Positions 36,825-46,021 of a DNA stretch of 64,000 bases are shown here, in pieces. Numbering within the stretch: position 1 is the first letter of the stretch; each line of letters starts with the position of its first letter. The DNA is from Streptococcus sciuri (lineage in GTDB: Bacteria > Bacillota > Bacilli > Lactobacillales > Streptococcaceae), in assembly GCF_024814375.1 (NCBI RefSeq), contig NZ_JANUXX010000004.1, forward strand, positions 80,520-144,519. The letters run 5' to 3'. The translations under genes were made by a program, and so were the position numbers. Under the pieces are notes generated by a model. It did not search any database and was not told the origin of the DNA. It was given only the letters and a program-made list of their open reading frames with translations.

Positions 36825-39173
36825 TCAAGGTTTGAAAAAGAAAGCAATATCTTCTTGAGTCAGTCCAATCATAGGATCTATTATGGTAATATTTTCTTCA
36901 GTCAATCGGTACTGCGCTATTTTACTACTCTCAGACAAGTCATTTGACGGTTTGTCTTCTATGGATAATTCATCACCTAAGAAATGTTCAGCAAGATAGG
37001 TCTGTCTCTTGGTGCCTTGTGTACGAACAGCTGTATCAAAAGCTCTCAACTCACCCAGTAAAACGAGCTTACTTTTGGCGCGTGTGATTGCTGTATAGAT
37101 GAGATTGCGCTCTAGCATGCGTCTGCTCTGATGTGTAATGGGGAGGATAACAACAGGAAATTCACTTCCTTGTGATTTATGGATAGACATTGCATAAGCT
37201 AGAGTGATTCTCGTCCAGTCTTTTCGTGCATAGATGACTTCCTGTCCATCAAAGTCAATGAAAAGTTCATCTTGTTTGGATTCTGTATACTTTTCAGGGA
37301 TAAGGTCTGTGATATAGCCAATATCTCCATTAAAAACATTGTGCTCAGTATCATTAATGAGGTGGAGAACCTTATCGCCTTTACGGAAAGTTATTTCGTT
37401 AAAGGTAAAGGATGGAGTAGTAGCAGGGTTTAGCAAGTCCTGAAGCAATGTGTTTAGGTTATTGATACCAGCCTGTCCACGGTACATAGGAGCTAAGATT
37501 TGGATGTCTTGAGCGTCTATACCGTTTCTAAGCGCAGATTCTACAATCTTAATAACCATATTGGGAATATAGTCAGCCTGTGCTTCAAAGTAAGAACGGT
37601 CAGGCTTTTTAGCGGTAAAATCAGATGGCAAAAAGCCTTGTCGTATATGACTTGCTAACGTGATTATAGTGGAGTTTTCAGATTGTCGAAAGATTTTTTC
37701 AAGACGTACTTTTGGAAGTTCGGGAACTTTTAGCAAATCAGCTAAGACCTGTCCAGGTCCTACAGACGGAAGTTGGTCGCTATCACCTACAATAATAACC
37801 TGAGCATGTGATGGCAATGCTGAAAATAGCTTGTTGGCAAGCCAAGTATCAACCATCGAAAACTCATCAACGATGATTAAATTACAGTCTAGCTCTTCGT
37901 CTAGAAGTTGAAACTCTTGATCTCGATTTAAGCCAAGGTGACGGTGGATAGTAGCACTAGGAAGCTCGGTCAATTCAGTCATCCTTCGACTAGCTCTTCC
38001 AGTGGGTGCTGCTAAAATAATGGGTAAATCTTTTGGTTTATTTAAGTTAAGGTTATGGAGTTTGGCATAGGTTTGGATGATACCATTAATGATAGTTGTT
38101 TTACCTGTTCCAGGTCCACCTGTTAGTATAAAAACTTTAGAGCGTAGGGCATCGCCAATGGCTTGTTTTTGCATGCTATCATAGTTGATTCTCAACTCTT
38201 TTTCAACTTGTTGGAGATGCTTTTTAATGGTTTTATTATTTGCTGGTTCTTTGAGTTCAACGTTTAAAATACGTTTTAGTTGTCTTGTGATACCAACTTC
38301 TGAAAAATAAAGGCTGTTATCAAATATCTTTGTATCTATGTTCTGAATTTTGTCGTCATTGATTAATTGTGTCAACTCCTGAGCGACTAGGGTAGGGTCA
38401 ATCTCAATATTGCGTGATTGCTCAAGAAGAGCTAATGTCTCATCAAGCAAAGCACGTGCTTCAACGTAGGTATCCCCTGTATTCAGACATATGCTTAGTA
38501 AGCAATGCAAGAGAGCTGCACGAAAGCGTTTTGGAGAATCATCTTCAATACCTACTTGCTTTGCTAACTGATCGGCTATTTTAAAACCAATACCCTGAAT
38601 ATCTTCGACGATTTGATAAGGATTTTTCATGATGACATCCAGAGCTGTCTCCTTGTAGTGGTCAAAAATCTGCATAGCATAGCGGTTGGAAATACCATAT
38701 TCAGCTAATTTTGAGAGAATCTGTTCACTACCGTAATGACGTCTTAGTTGAGCGATAAATTGGTCTTTTTTCGCTTTTGATAGACCTGAGATAGACTCTA
38801 GTTTGTCTGGTTCTTCTAAAATAGCGTCAATAGGGTTACTACCATACAGAGAGACAATTTTTTCAGCTGTTTTTTTGCCAATTCCCTTAAATTGTTTACT
38901 TGAAAAGTAGTTAATCAGTCCTGAAGTGCTTGGTTTTTTCCGCTCATATCGACTAACATTCAATTGTTCACCGTACTTGGGATGGCGGACAAGGTCACCC
39001 CAAAAAGTATAAGTCTCTCCTTCCATAATTTCTGCCATGATGCCAGTGATGATAATCTCACCATCATCAAATAGACTATCGGTCTCTTCGATATTGAGGA
39101 GTAAAATCTTGAAAAAATTATGGGAGTTTTCAAAGATAATACGCTCGATGTTGCCTGTGAAAAAGTATTCCAT
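36825..39173 (-). CDS. recD2: RecD2 family DNA helicase
   Basis: SF1B 5'-3' helicase of 782 residues, the RecD-like protein of bacteria without RecBCD, linked to repair and fork protection. An N-terminal OB-like and helix-hairpin-helix region (GIGKKTAEKIV near residue 95; GIGFKIADQLA near residue 195) is followed by Walker A GGPGTGKTT (about residue 352), the DE box IIVDEFSM and the C-terminal MSIHKSQGSEFP. AGGA precedes the ATG. It lies downstream of rnhC-lepB on the same strand. Confidence 0.96.
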   Translation of the reverse strand: MEYFFTGNIERIIFENSHNFFKILLLNIEETDSLFDDGEIIITGIMAEIMEGETYTFWGDLVRHPKYGEQLNVSRYERKKPSTSGLINYFSSKQFKGIGKKTAEKIVSLYGSNPIDAILEEPDKLESISGLSKAKKDQFIAQLRRHYGSEQILSKLAEYGISNRYAMQIFDHYKETALDVIMKNPYQIVEDIQGIGFKIADQLAKQVGIEDDSPKRFRAALLHCLLSICLNTGDTYVEARALLDETLALLEQSRNIEIDPTLVAQELTQLINDDKIQNIDTKIFDNSLYFSEVGITRQLKRILNVELKEPANNKTIKKHLQQVEKELRINYDSMQKQAIGDALRSKVFILTGGPGTGKTTIINGIIQTYAKLHNLNLNKPKDLPIILAAPTGRASRRMTELTELPSATIHRHLGLNRDQEFQLLDEELDCNLIIVDEFSMVDTWLANKLFSALPSHAQVIIVGDSDQLPSVGPGQVLADLLKVPELPKVRLEKIFRQSENSTIITLASHIRQGFLPSDFTAKKPDRSYFEAQADYIPNMVIKIVESALRNGIDAQDIQILAPMYRGQAGINNLNTLLQDLLNPATTPSFTFNEITFRKGDKVLHLINDTEHNVFNGDIGYITDLIPEKYTESKQDELFIDFDGQEVIYARKDWTRITLAYAMSIHKSQGSEFPVVILPITHQSRRMLERNLIYTAITRAKSKLVLLGELRAFDTAVRTQGTKRQTYLAEHFLGDELSIEDKPSNDLSESSKIAQYRLTEENITIIDPMIGLTQEDIAFFFKP

Positions 39174-39233
39174 GATATTTTCCTATTTTTAAATGCGAAA
39201 TAAGAGGTCGACAATATCTCTCTCTTAGTCTTA

Positions 39234-39827
39234 TTATTTAACGGTGCCTATGCGATTAAAAGGCCAGATACGAAACTTAACTTCTCCGATGATATTTTTC
39301 TTCGTAAATGTTCCAACTTCACGGCTATCTTTAGAGACGATACGATCATCTCCAAGAAGGTAATACTGCCCTTTTGGGACTGTTACAGTAAAGTCAGCAC
39401 TGCCACTAGTATCTGTGGTAAAAGCTGTAGATTTTTCAGCTAAGCCTTGAAATAGAGCATTGTAAGAATAAGTACTTTGTAATTTATCCTTTTGAAATAG
39501 TCTTTGATAGGTCTTAAGATAGGGTTCTTTGACGATTTTACCATTGACTTTTAAAACATCATTTTGATAGCTGATGGTGTCTCCAGGAAGTCCAATAACG
39601 CGTTTTACAATAATCTTTTTTTGACCATTTTCAACTTCGGAAGCAACTACAATGTCAGAGCGATTGATGGATGTGTGTGATAACACCAAAAGTCTTTCAT
39701 TGTTAGCAAGAGTAGGATCCATTGAGTGTCCGTCAACTCGGACAAACTGCCATAAGAAAAGTCTACTAAATCCAATAACAACAAAAATGAAGATAAAAAC
39801 TCCCCATTCCTTTATAAATTTTTTCAT
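39234..39827 (-). CDS. lepB: Signal peptidase I
   Basis: Membrane protease (197 residues) that cleaves secretory signal peptides. One N-terminal helix (residues 7-27) is followed by box B with the nucleophile Ser in RVDGHSMDPTL (about residue 36), the general-base Lys in VKRVIGLPGD (about residue 76) and box E GDDRIVSKDSR. The gene starts 18 bases after rnhC and is likely co-transcribed with it. Confidence 0.97.
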   Translation of the reverse strand: MKKFIKEWGVFIFIFVVIGFSRLFLWQFVRVDGHSMDPTLANNERLLVLSHTSINRSDIVVASEVENGQKKIIVKRVIGLPGDTISYQNDVLKVNGKIVKEPYLKTYQRLFQKDKLQSTYSYNALFQGLAEKSTAFTTDTSGSADFTVTVPKGQYYLLGDDRIVSKDSREVGTFTKKNIIGEVKFRIWPFNRIGTVK

Positions 39828-39845
39828 AAATGATGTTCCCTTTTT

Positions 39846-40751
39846 CTAAGAATGTAGTAGTTGGATAGCTTTTTTAGTGTTAGCAAAGTGTAATTTAGCA
39901 GTTTCTTCTAATGCAAGCATACCCTGTTCTTTCAAAAGCTTACTAGCTATCTTATCTGATTTTGTGCTAGCACCACTTGGTAGAGATATCCCTACTGTTT
40001 GACTGAGTTGGCTGAGGTTCTCTAAAAAAAGCTGACGGGCTATAATAGAACTAACAGCAACAGCTAAAAACTGACTCTCGGCTTTTTCAATTAATGAAAC
40101 GGTTTTATCAAAGTGATTTTTTTCCTGCTTTAAATAGCTGAGATAATTTTTTTGACTAGTAAAAGCATCAACGATGATGCCATCAGGTTGCAGTCCTTCT
40201 TGTAGAAGTAAAAAAATGGCTTGATTATGCAGTGCGACTTTGACAGACACAGCATTATAAGGTTTATTATCTCCCACGATTTCATTGTACTTGCGAGGAG
40301 ATAAGAGTAGACTCTTGTGAGGTATCTTTTGCTTTAGTAGAGGTGCTATTTGGCAGATGGTATTATCTGGTAGTGTTTTAGAGTCAGCCACACCTAGTTC
40401 CCTCAAAAAAGGAAAATCATCTGGTGTCACAAAAGAAGCTACAACAGCTAGTCCGCCAAAGTAAGAACCGTTTCCAACTTCGTCAGAACCAATCAAGGAT
40501 TGCGATTGTTGTTTGAAGTGTGATGATGTGTCTTCATTCAACTCTTCATGATAACCAAAAGCTTTTGCTAGTCTTACAGCATTTTTCCCTTGAAAAACAA
40601 GCTTTCCAGAGTGATAAAGTGATACACTACTGCCATCCACCCTTGCAAAAAAGGAGAGGTGTGGATTTTTATTAGGTAACTGATAGTCTTTTAGTTGCTT
40701 TATCACTTCTTGCTGTAAAGTCAAATCAGAAAGCATAACGACTGTATTCAT
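39846..40751 (-). CDS. rnhC: Ribonuclease HIII
   Basis: Removes RNA from RNA:DNA hybrids (301 residues). An N-terminal substrate-binding domain of about 90 residues is followed by the RNase H fold with [13 protein letters not shown] (catalytic Asp-Glu, about residue 97), the Asp in VADSKTL and the Asp in GIIVDAF. There is no ribosome site; an extended -10 (TGATATAAT, TATAAT at 40764-40759) ends seven bases before the ATG, indicating a leaderless transcript. Confidence 0.96.
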   Translation of the reverse strand: MNTVVMLSDLTLQQEVIKQLKDYQLPNKNPHLSFFARVDGSSVSLYHSGKLVFQGKNAVRLAKAFGYHEELNEDTSSHFKQQSQSLIGSDEVGNGSYFGGLAVVASFVTPDDFPFLRELGVADSKTLPDNTICQIAPLLKQKIPHKSLLLSPRKYNEIVGDNKPYNAVSVKVALHNQAIFLLLQEGLQPDGIIVDAFTSQKNYLSYLKQEKNHFDKTVSLIEKAESQFLAVAVSSIIARQLFLENLSQLSQTVGISLPSGASTKSDKIASKLLKEQGMLALEETAKLHFANTKKAIQLLHS

Positions 40752-40758
40752 AACTAGT

Positions 40759-40767
40759 ATTATATCA
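40759..40767 (-). promoter_or_regulatory. Extended -10 promoter of rnhC, leaderless
   Basis: TGATATAAT on the minus strand; the seven bases after it lead directly into the ATG at 40751. Confidence 0.7.
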
Positions 40768-40865
40768 CAAAAAAAGAAGCCTGTAATGAGAAAAAGACAC
40801 TTCTTATTATGAGAATAATTTACGAATACGTTGTTTTAGGGTATAATGGATAGGAGGTAATGACT

Positions 40866-41168
40866 ATGACAGGTAAACAAACAGGAAAAAATCGTTATAA
40901 ATTTGTTTTTGGGGATAAGCCACTCACCCTAACCACCGAAAAAGATAACCTTTTTATGGAAGAAGTTGAGCATTTAGCTCACGAAAAGTATGAAGACATT
41001 AAGCAAAAACTTCCATCAGCAGATGACAATACCATTGCGATTTTAATGGCTATCAATTCTTTATCTACGCAACTTGAGCGTGAAGTTGCATACGATGCCC
41101 TGAAGACTGAAAATGAAGAACTTCGTAAAGAATTGCTTGAAAAGTCAAAAGAAACTATCGGAGAATAG
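40866..41168 (+). CDS. zapA: Cell division protein ZapA
   Basis: Small FtsZ-ring stabilising protein (100 residues) with an N-terminal globular part (YKFVFGDKPLTL) and a C-terminal coiled coil (LKTENEELRKELLEKS). I prefer the ATG at 40866, eight bases after AGGAGG, over the ATG at 40860, which is only two bases from it. A TATAAT at 40842-40847 provides the promoter. cvpA follows after two bases. Confidence 0.9.
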   Translation: MTGKQTGKNRYKFVFGDKPLTLTTEKDNLFMEEVEHLAHEKYEDIKQKLPSADDNTIAILMAINSLSTQLEREVAYDALKTENEELRKELLEKSKETIGE

Positions 41169-41170
41169 AC

Positions 41171-41692
41171 ATGTTAACAATGTTTCTTTTTTTGATTTTA
41201 GTATGGGCTTTTTACATTGGCTATAGTCGAGGTTTTGGGTTGCAAGTTTTTTACACTCTTTCAAGTTTATTAGCGCTTGTTGTAGCTAATTTGATGTTCA
41301 AAGAATTAGCAACTCATTTGACCTTATGGATTCCTTATTCAAATCCGACTCAAGAGTCTAGTGTTTCTTTTTTTCAGTCTGTTAATCTATTTGACCTAGA
41401 TCGGGTTTATTACGCTGGTGTTGCTTTTGTAGGAGTATATGTGCTGGTTTACGGCATCGGGCGTTTACTTGGAATTTTTGCACATCTTCTTTCTTTTGAG
41501 CGATTTGATAGTAGATTTTTTGCTATCATAGGAGGTATGCTATCTGTAGGTGTCAGCGGTTTAAGTTTGGGACTTTTACTTTCTGTCTTGGCGACAGTTC
41601 CTATAGTTGGTTTACAACATTTCCTCTCAACCAGCATCTTAGCACGCTTTTTTATCTATATAGTTTCTTTTATAACCAATAGTTGGATATGA
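41171..41692 (+). CDS. cvpA: CvpA family membrane protein
   Basis: Integral membrane protein of 173 residues with four helices, of the colicin V production protein family. Its biochemical role is unknown. It is in an operon with zapA. In many streptococci mutS2 comes next; here a 6-kb cell-wall gene cluster intervenes. Confidence 0.9.
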   Translation: MLTMFLFLILVWAFYIGYSRGFGLQVFYTLSSLLALVVANLMFKELATHLTLWIPYSNPTQESSVSFFQSVNLFDLDRVYYAGVAFVGVYVLVYGIGRLLGIFAHLLSFERFDSRFFAIIGGMLSVGVSGLSLGLLLSVLATVPIVGLQHFLSTSILARFFIYIVSFITNSWI

Positions 41693-41711
41693 TTTTCAAA
41701 GTTGAACATTA

Positions 41712-41750
41712 ACGACTTAGCTCTTATAAAGTAGAGCTAAGTCGTTTTTT
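41712..41750 (+). terminator. Terminator of the zapA-cvpA operon
   Basis: Thirteen-base perfect stem ACGACTTAGCTCT / AGAGCTAAGTCGT, eight-base loop, then six T. Confidence 0.95.
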
Positions 41751-41931
41751 AGTCTTCATGAAAATTGAGTATACGTAGAAAGTATTAGATCGAGTCTATT
41801 TCGTGGAGATTAGATACTAAACAAAAAAAGTTGTAAAAAAATCGACAGTTTTTATTTCTTTTACGAATAAATAAATGAAGCAGAAAAATATCATATAGAT
41901 TAAAAATGTTTCATAAAAATTACAAAAATAG
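41751..41931. other. AT-rich intergenic stretch without recognised features
   Basis: Between the cvpA terminator and the protease promoter. I see no open frame of note, repeat or hairpin. Confidence 0.5.
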
Positions 41932-41960
41932 TTGACATATGTTACAAAGAAAGGTAAAAT
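41932..41960 (+). promoter_or_regulatory. Promoter of the S8 protease gene
   Basis: TTGACA and TAAAAT with a 17-base spacer, 51 bases before the ATG. Confidence 0.75.
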
Positions 41961-42010
41961 AACTATGAAAGGGTTTTCACTTGATGGTCTAACTGAGATA
42001 TAAGGTGACT

Positions 42011-43378
42011 ATGATGAAAAAAAGATATTTAGCGTTAGCTAGCACAACGTTATCAATAGCGTTTTTCATGAGCAGTTCATCTGTTCAGACTCAGGCGGAT
42101 GACGTTAAGTTAAATAAATACAATATTTTACTAAAGACAGAAGTATCAATGGATAATGTGGAAAAAGAGCTTGAAAAAGGAGGAATTGCAGTTGTCAACA
42201 AGATACCTGAGATAGGTTTTATGACAATTTCGACAGAGAAAAGTAAGCAGAATATTAAAGAAACAAATGATTACTGCATTGAAGAAATTGCAGAGGATGA
42301 CACACGAACTGTAAAACCCAACATCTGCTATTCCTATAAAGGTCAAGTCTATACGAATAACTATTTTGATTTTTGGAAAAATCAATGGGATATGCAAAAA
42401 AGCATTAGTAATGGAGTCAAGTTTATTCACAAATCTACGGGAAAAGCAACGATTGGTGTTATTGATTCGGGGGTTACATATGACAACCCAGATATTTATT
42501 CTAACATTATTTCGGTAAAGAATTTTACGACAGATACCTCTACTGGGATTGTCGATGAACAAAATGTTTTAGATAAAACAGGTCATGCAACATCCGTTGT
42601 TGGTCAAATATCATCGAGTGGTAGCTACAGTGGGATTGCTCCTGGAATGAAGGTGAGAATGTACCGTGTCTTTGATGAGGAAAATGCGCAAGAGCAGTGG
42701 ATTTTAAAAGCGCTAGTTCAAGCAGCAAAAGATGATGTTGACGTCATTAACCTAAGTTTTGGAGAATATCTACTAGAAAATTCTATGGACGAAAGTGATA
42801 GAACAGCCCTGATTAATATTTATCAGCGAGCAGTAAACTTTGCTTATAATCAAGGTTCAGTAGTGGTGGCTTCAGCAGGAAATGAAGGGATAAACTTAGA
42901 TAATCAAACTGAATTGAAGTATCACTTCAGCAGTTTGAATGGCAAACATTATACTCAAATTGATGGTTCAGTTAAGGATGTACCGGCCGAATTAGATCAT
43001 GTTGTTACAGTAGGCTCAGTAGATGCTAGTGACCATATTTCTAGTTTCTCAAATCGAGGTTCTAAGGTTGATATCTATGCAGCTGGCGGAGGGACTGGAG
43101 AATTGTCATCAGTAGGGTATGACAAATGGATAGCAGAAAGGTTATTTGAAAGGGATTGGGTAATTGTACCGACCTTAGAGGGAAAGTACACATATGCTTA
43201 TGGGACCTCCATAGCAGCGCCCAAGGTATCCGCTGCTATAGGCTTAATTATAGAGAAATATCATTTAAAAAATCAACCAGATGAAGCTATCAAAATTTTG
43301 TATGACAATAGTCGGTTAAGTGATGACGAAAACGGTAATCAATTTAGAATGCTAAACATTACAAATTTTGTTCAATAA
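42011..43378 (+). CDS. Secreted subtilisin-like (S8) serine protease
   Basis: A protease of about 455 residues resembling lantibiotic leader peptidases (NisP type). The signal peptide is KKRYLALASTTLSIAFFMSS with a likely cut near SVQTQADD, followed by a propeptide of about 100 residues. The triad is Asp in IGVIDSGV (about residue 155), His in TGHATSVVG (about 197) and Ser in YGTSIAAPK (about 400), with the oxyanion Asn in ASAGNEG. There is no LPXTG anchor, so it should be secreted. No lantibiotic genes are nearby, so the target is more likely a surface protein. The start is 42011 or 42014; the GTG at 42005 overlaps the ribosome site. Confidence 0.88.
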   Translation: MMKKRYLALASTTLSIAFFMSSSSVQTQADDVKLNKYNILLKTEVSMDNVEKELEKGGIAVVNKIPEIGFMTISTEKSKQNIKETNDYCIEEIAEDDTRTVKPNICYSYKGQVYTNNYFDFWKNQWDMQKSISNGVKFIHKSTGKATIGVIDSGVTYDNPDIYSNIISVKNFTTDTSTGIVDEQNVLDKTGHATSVVGQISSSGSYSGIAPGMKVRMYRVFDEENAQEQWILKALVQAAKDDVDVINLSFGEYLLENSMDESDRTALINIYQRAVNFAYNQGSVVVASAGNEGINLDNQTELKYHFSSLNGKHYTQIDGSVKDVPAELDHVVTVGSVDASDHISSFSNRGSKVDIYAAGGGTGELSSVGYDKWIAERLFERDWVIVPTLEGKYTYAYGTSIAAPKVSAAIGLIIEKYHLKNQPDEAIKILYDNSRLSDDENGNQFRMLNITNFVQ

Positions 43379-43464
43379 TGAGTTGTTCTGGATTTGCTTT
43401 ATGCGAGATTTCTGAATAAACTCTAAATTCGTTAGTTTAAACATATAAAATGGAGTACAAACCT

Positions 43465-45321
43465 ATGAAAAAATTATTTAATATGACACAAGGACAGCGA
43501 TTCTCAATCAGAAAATATTCTGTCGGAGTAACTTCCGTGCTCATTGGGCTGTTCTTATTGGGAATACCTAAGGGGGCATCTGCAGATGAGTTGACAAACA
43601 CCAATGATGTAACGATTACAAAAGCGGTTGAAAGTTTGATTAATGAGAACAGTGGCACGACAACAGAAGTAGTTTCTATTGTTCAAGAATCACCAGCTGT
43701 TAATAAAGAAGTAGCACAAACTGCCAAAGAAACAGAGGGTAGTTCAAACAGTTCTGCTGTATCTGAGGACTCGCATGTAAATGCTGAAGCAACTAAGACC
43801 AACGAAGCTACAAACCTCTCAAATATGGTTACAAAAGAACAGACTACAAAAGAGATTGCTCCATCTGCACCATCAGTTGAACAATCTAGTCAAGAAATCA
43901 AAATAGAAAATAATAAGGACAAGCCATCTGATGTTGTAGAAACTCCAGCTTCTTATACAGACAATCAAAATACAGATGTAGCTACTGTAAAGGTAGATGA
44001 TGGGGCAAATCTAGATGATAATTTAGCAGCTGTTGAAGATTTTTTAAACCAAAATCAAGATAATAAATTATCTGATGGTGTTAACACGAGAGCGGGACGA
44101 GTTATTGGTGATGATTATCCGGCTGCTTGGAGAAATAGTCCAAATTCTGTTGATTCTTGGGGGTATTATACAGGAAATTGTACTTCTTTTGTGGCTCATC
44201 GCTTGCATAATGTTAATCATTTTGAAATACCGAGAGCTATGGGGAATGGAGCGCAATGGGGTACGAGTGCAAGTCGTTTAGGATATAGGGTTGACAATAC
44301 TCCAGCTGTAGGGTCAGTAGCCTACTATACTGACGGTGGCTATGGGCACGTTGCTTGGGTTGCTGATGTGATTGGAAGCAATATTCTTGTTGAAGAATAT
44401 AATCGGTATTTAAATGGGCGGATGGATTATAGCTATCATACGCAAACACAGCCTATTTCTAGTGCAGCAGGGTTCATTCATTTCAAAGATTTAGGCGGTA
44501 GTGTTCCGACTCCAACAAGTACATCTCCTTCAACAGCACCGACAACTAGTGGTACATCTTTACCAAGTTCAGGCACTTACAGATTTACTAGTCGTAAGAG
44601 TATAAAATCTGAGCCTAAAATTTCTAGTGCAGAGATTGCTTACTATGATAGTGGAAGTTCGGTCAATTATGATAAAACATTAGTGTCGGATAATTACGAG
44701 TGGATTTCTTATATCTCTTACTCAGGTGCTCGCAGATACATTGCTATCAATCAGATAGCAACACAGCCGACTGCTCCAGCCACTCCAACCCCTGCAAATA
44801 CAGCTGCTCCAGCAGGACACATTTCGATTACAAATAAAAACGACCAAACGGGTACATTTGATGTCATTGTTTCAAATGTTTCTAGTCCTAACGGTGTCAA
44901 AGAAGTCAAAGTTCCTACTTGGTCGAGTGAGAACGGACAGGATGATCTCATCTGGTATACTGCTGCTAAGCAAGGCGATGGAACGTACAAGTTGACTGTA
45001 AACCCAAGTAATCATAAAAATTCTCTAGGGGAATACAACATTCACTTGTATTATATTCAAAATGATGACAAGATGATTGGAATAGGAACGGCAACTACTA
45101 TGGTAAAAGCAGTTGTGAGACCACCTATTCCTGATCAGGGGAGATATACCTTCTCAGGACGTGCTAGTGTAAAGGCTGAACCAAAAACATCATCGCCAGA
45201 ATTGGCTTATTATGATGCTGGAAATAGTGTCAATTATGATAAAGTACTTTTATCTGATGGTCATTACTGGATTAGCTATATTGCAGTTTCAGGGAATAGA
45301 CGCTATATTAGCGTATCATAG
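43465..45321 (+). CDS. YSIRK-signal CHAP-domain cell-wall hydrolase with SH3b repeats
   Basis: Secreted protein of 618 residues. The N-terminal YSIRK-type signal reads FSIRKYSVGVTSVLIG. A low-complexity Ser/Thr/Glu-rich stretch runs to about residue 205. The CHAP amidase/endopeptidase domain (about 209-339) has catalytic Cys239 in GNCTSF and His295 in GYGHVAW. SH3b modules follow at about 366-430 and 556-618, with a GBS Bsp-like module between them. No LPXTG is present, so wall attachment is through the SH3b modules. It is a likely peptidoglycan hydrolase in cell separation or lysis. The ATG at 43465 is nine bases after GGAG; an in-frame ATG at 43450 is less likely. Confidence 0.9.
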   Translation: MKKLFNMTQGQRFSIRKYSVGVTSVLIGLFLLGIPKGASADELTNTNDVTITKAVESLINENSGTTTEVVSIVQESPAVNKEVAQTAKETEGSSNSSAVSEDSHVNAEATKTNEATNLSNMVTKEQTTKEIAPSAPSVEQSSQEIKIENNKDKPSDVVETPASYTDNQNTDVATVKVDDGANLDDNLAAVEDFLNQNQDNKLSDGVNTRAGRVIGDDYPAAWRNSPNSVDSWGYYTGNCTSFVAHRLHNVNHFEIPRAMGNGAQWGTSASRLGYRVDNTPAVGSVAYYTDGGYGHVAWVADVIGSNILVEEYNRYLNGRMDYSYHTQTQPISSAAGFIHFKDLGGSVPTPTSTSPSTAPTTSGTSLPSSGTYRFTSRKSIKSEPKISSAEIAYYDSGSSVNYDKTLVSDNYEWISYISYSGARRYIAINQIATQPTAPATPTPANTAAPAGHISITNKNDQTGTFDVIVSNVSSPNGVKEVKVPTWSSENGQDDLIWYTAAKQGDGTYKLTVNPSNHKNSLGEYNIHLYYIQNDDKMIGIGTATTMVKAVVRPPIPDQGRYTFSGRASVKAEPKTSSPELAYYDAGNSVNYDKVLLSDGHYWISYIAVSGNRRYISVS

Positions 45322-45330
45322 GAGATAATA

Positions 45331-45927
45331 ATGAAAAAAGCACCTAAAATTGTTACGGGTTTGATATTAGCCTTAGTGATTCTCTTTTTTGCCTTTGTAC
45401 TACTGATGGCATGTGGAAGTAAAAAAGTGGATAAAAGAGCTTCCTATGATAAGACAACGCAGACTAGTACATCCTCAATGAAGAGTACTAAAAAGAGTCA
45501 TAAAGCAAAGGGTTCTTCAAAAACATCAGGTAGTTCCTCTGGTTCTTTGCAAGCCTCTTCTAGCGATGAATCAACAAATAACGATCTTAGTTCTGACTCC
45601 AGTGTGGGCACCACACCAGCGCAGACACCATCACAGTCTACTCCAAACCAAGGAGGTAATGACTCTCAAGAAAATGCTACTACACCTTCTAATCAAGGAG
45701 GAGCAGGATATTGGGAAGCTACTTCTGGTACTCTGACGTTAACGAAAGACACACCTGTCTATATAGAACCTGACAAGAATAGTAGTATTGCTTATGTTCA
45801 ACCTCAAGGTGATATACAGTGGGACAACTATTCTTATGCTAATGGTGAATATTGGTATAGTTTTGTTCAAAAAAATCGTGATCAAGAAATCAGATTTTAC
45901 ATTGCTTACTCAGATGTAGGCCATTGA
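45331..45927 (+). CDS. Membrane-anchored or lipoprotein with C-terminal SH3-like domain
   Basis: Protein of 198 residues. A hydrophobic N-terminus ends in LLMACGSKK, a lipobox-like site with Cys28 (the Met at -2 is atypical). A Ser/Thr/Gln-rich linker of about 90 residues is followed by a C-terminal domain from residue 128 (GTLTLTKDTPVYIEPDKNS) resembling an SH3b module. AGGAG precedes the ATG, ten bases after the CHAP gene, so they are co-transcribed. Function unknown; a wall-binding accessory factor or immunity-like protein are both possible. Confidence 0.7.
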   Translation: MKKAPKIVTGLILALVILFFAFVLLMACGSKKVDKRASYDKTTQTSTSSMKSTKKSHKAKGSSKTSGSSSGSLQASSSDESTNNDLSSDSSVGTTPAQTPSQSTPNQGGNDSQENATTPSNQGGAGYWEATSGTLTLTKDTPVYIEPDKNSSIAYVQPQGDIQWDNYSYANGEYWYSFVQKNRDQEIRFYIAYSDVGH

Positions 45928-46021
45928 TTAAGAAGGAAACTGAGATGTTCTATTCTTTTCTGAATATATTTAAAGTAAAACAGCTATACTTATCTTGAAA
46001 GGTGTAAGAGGTATATACATT

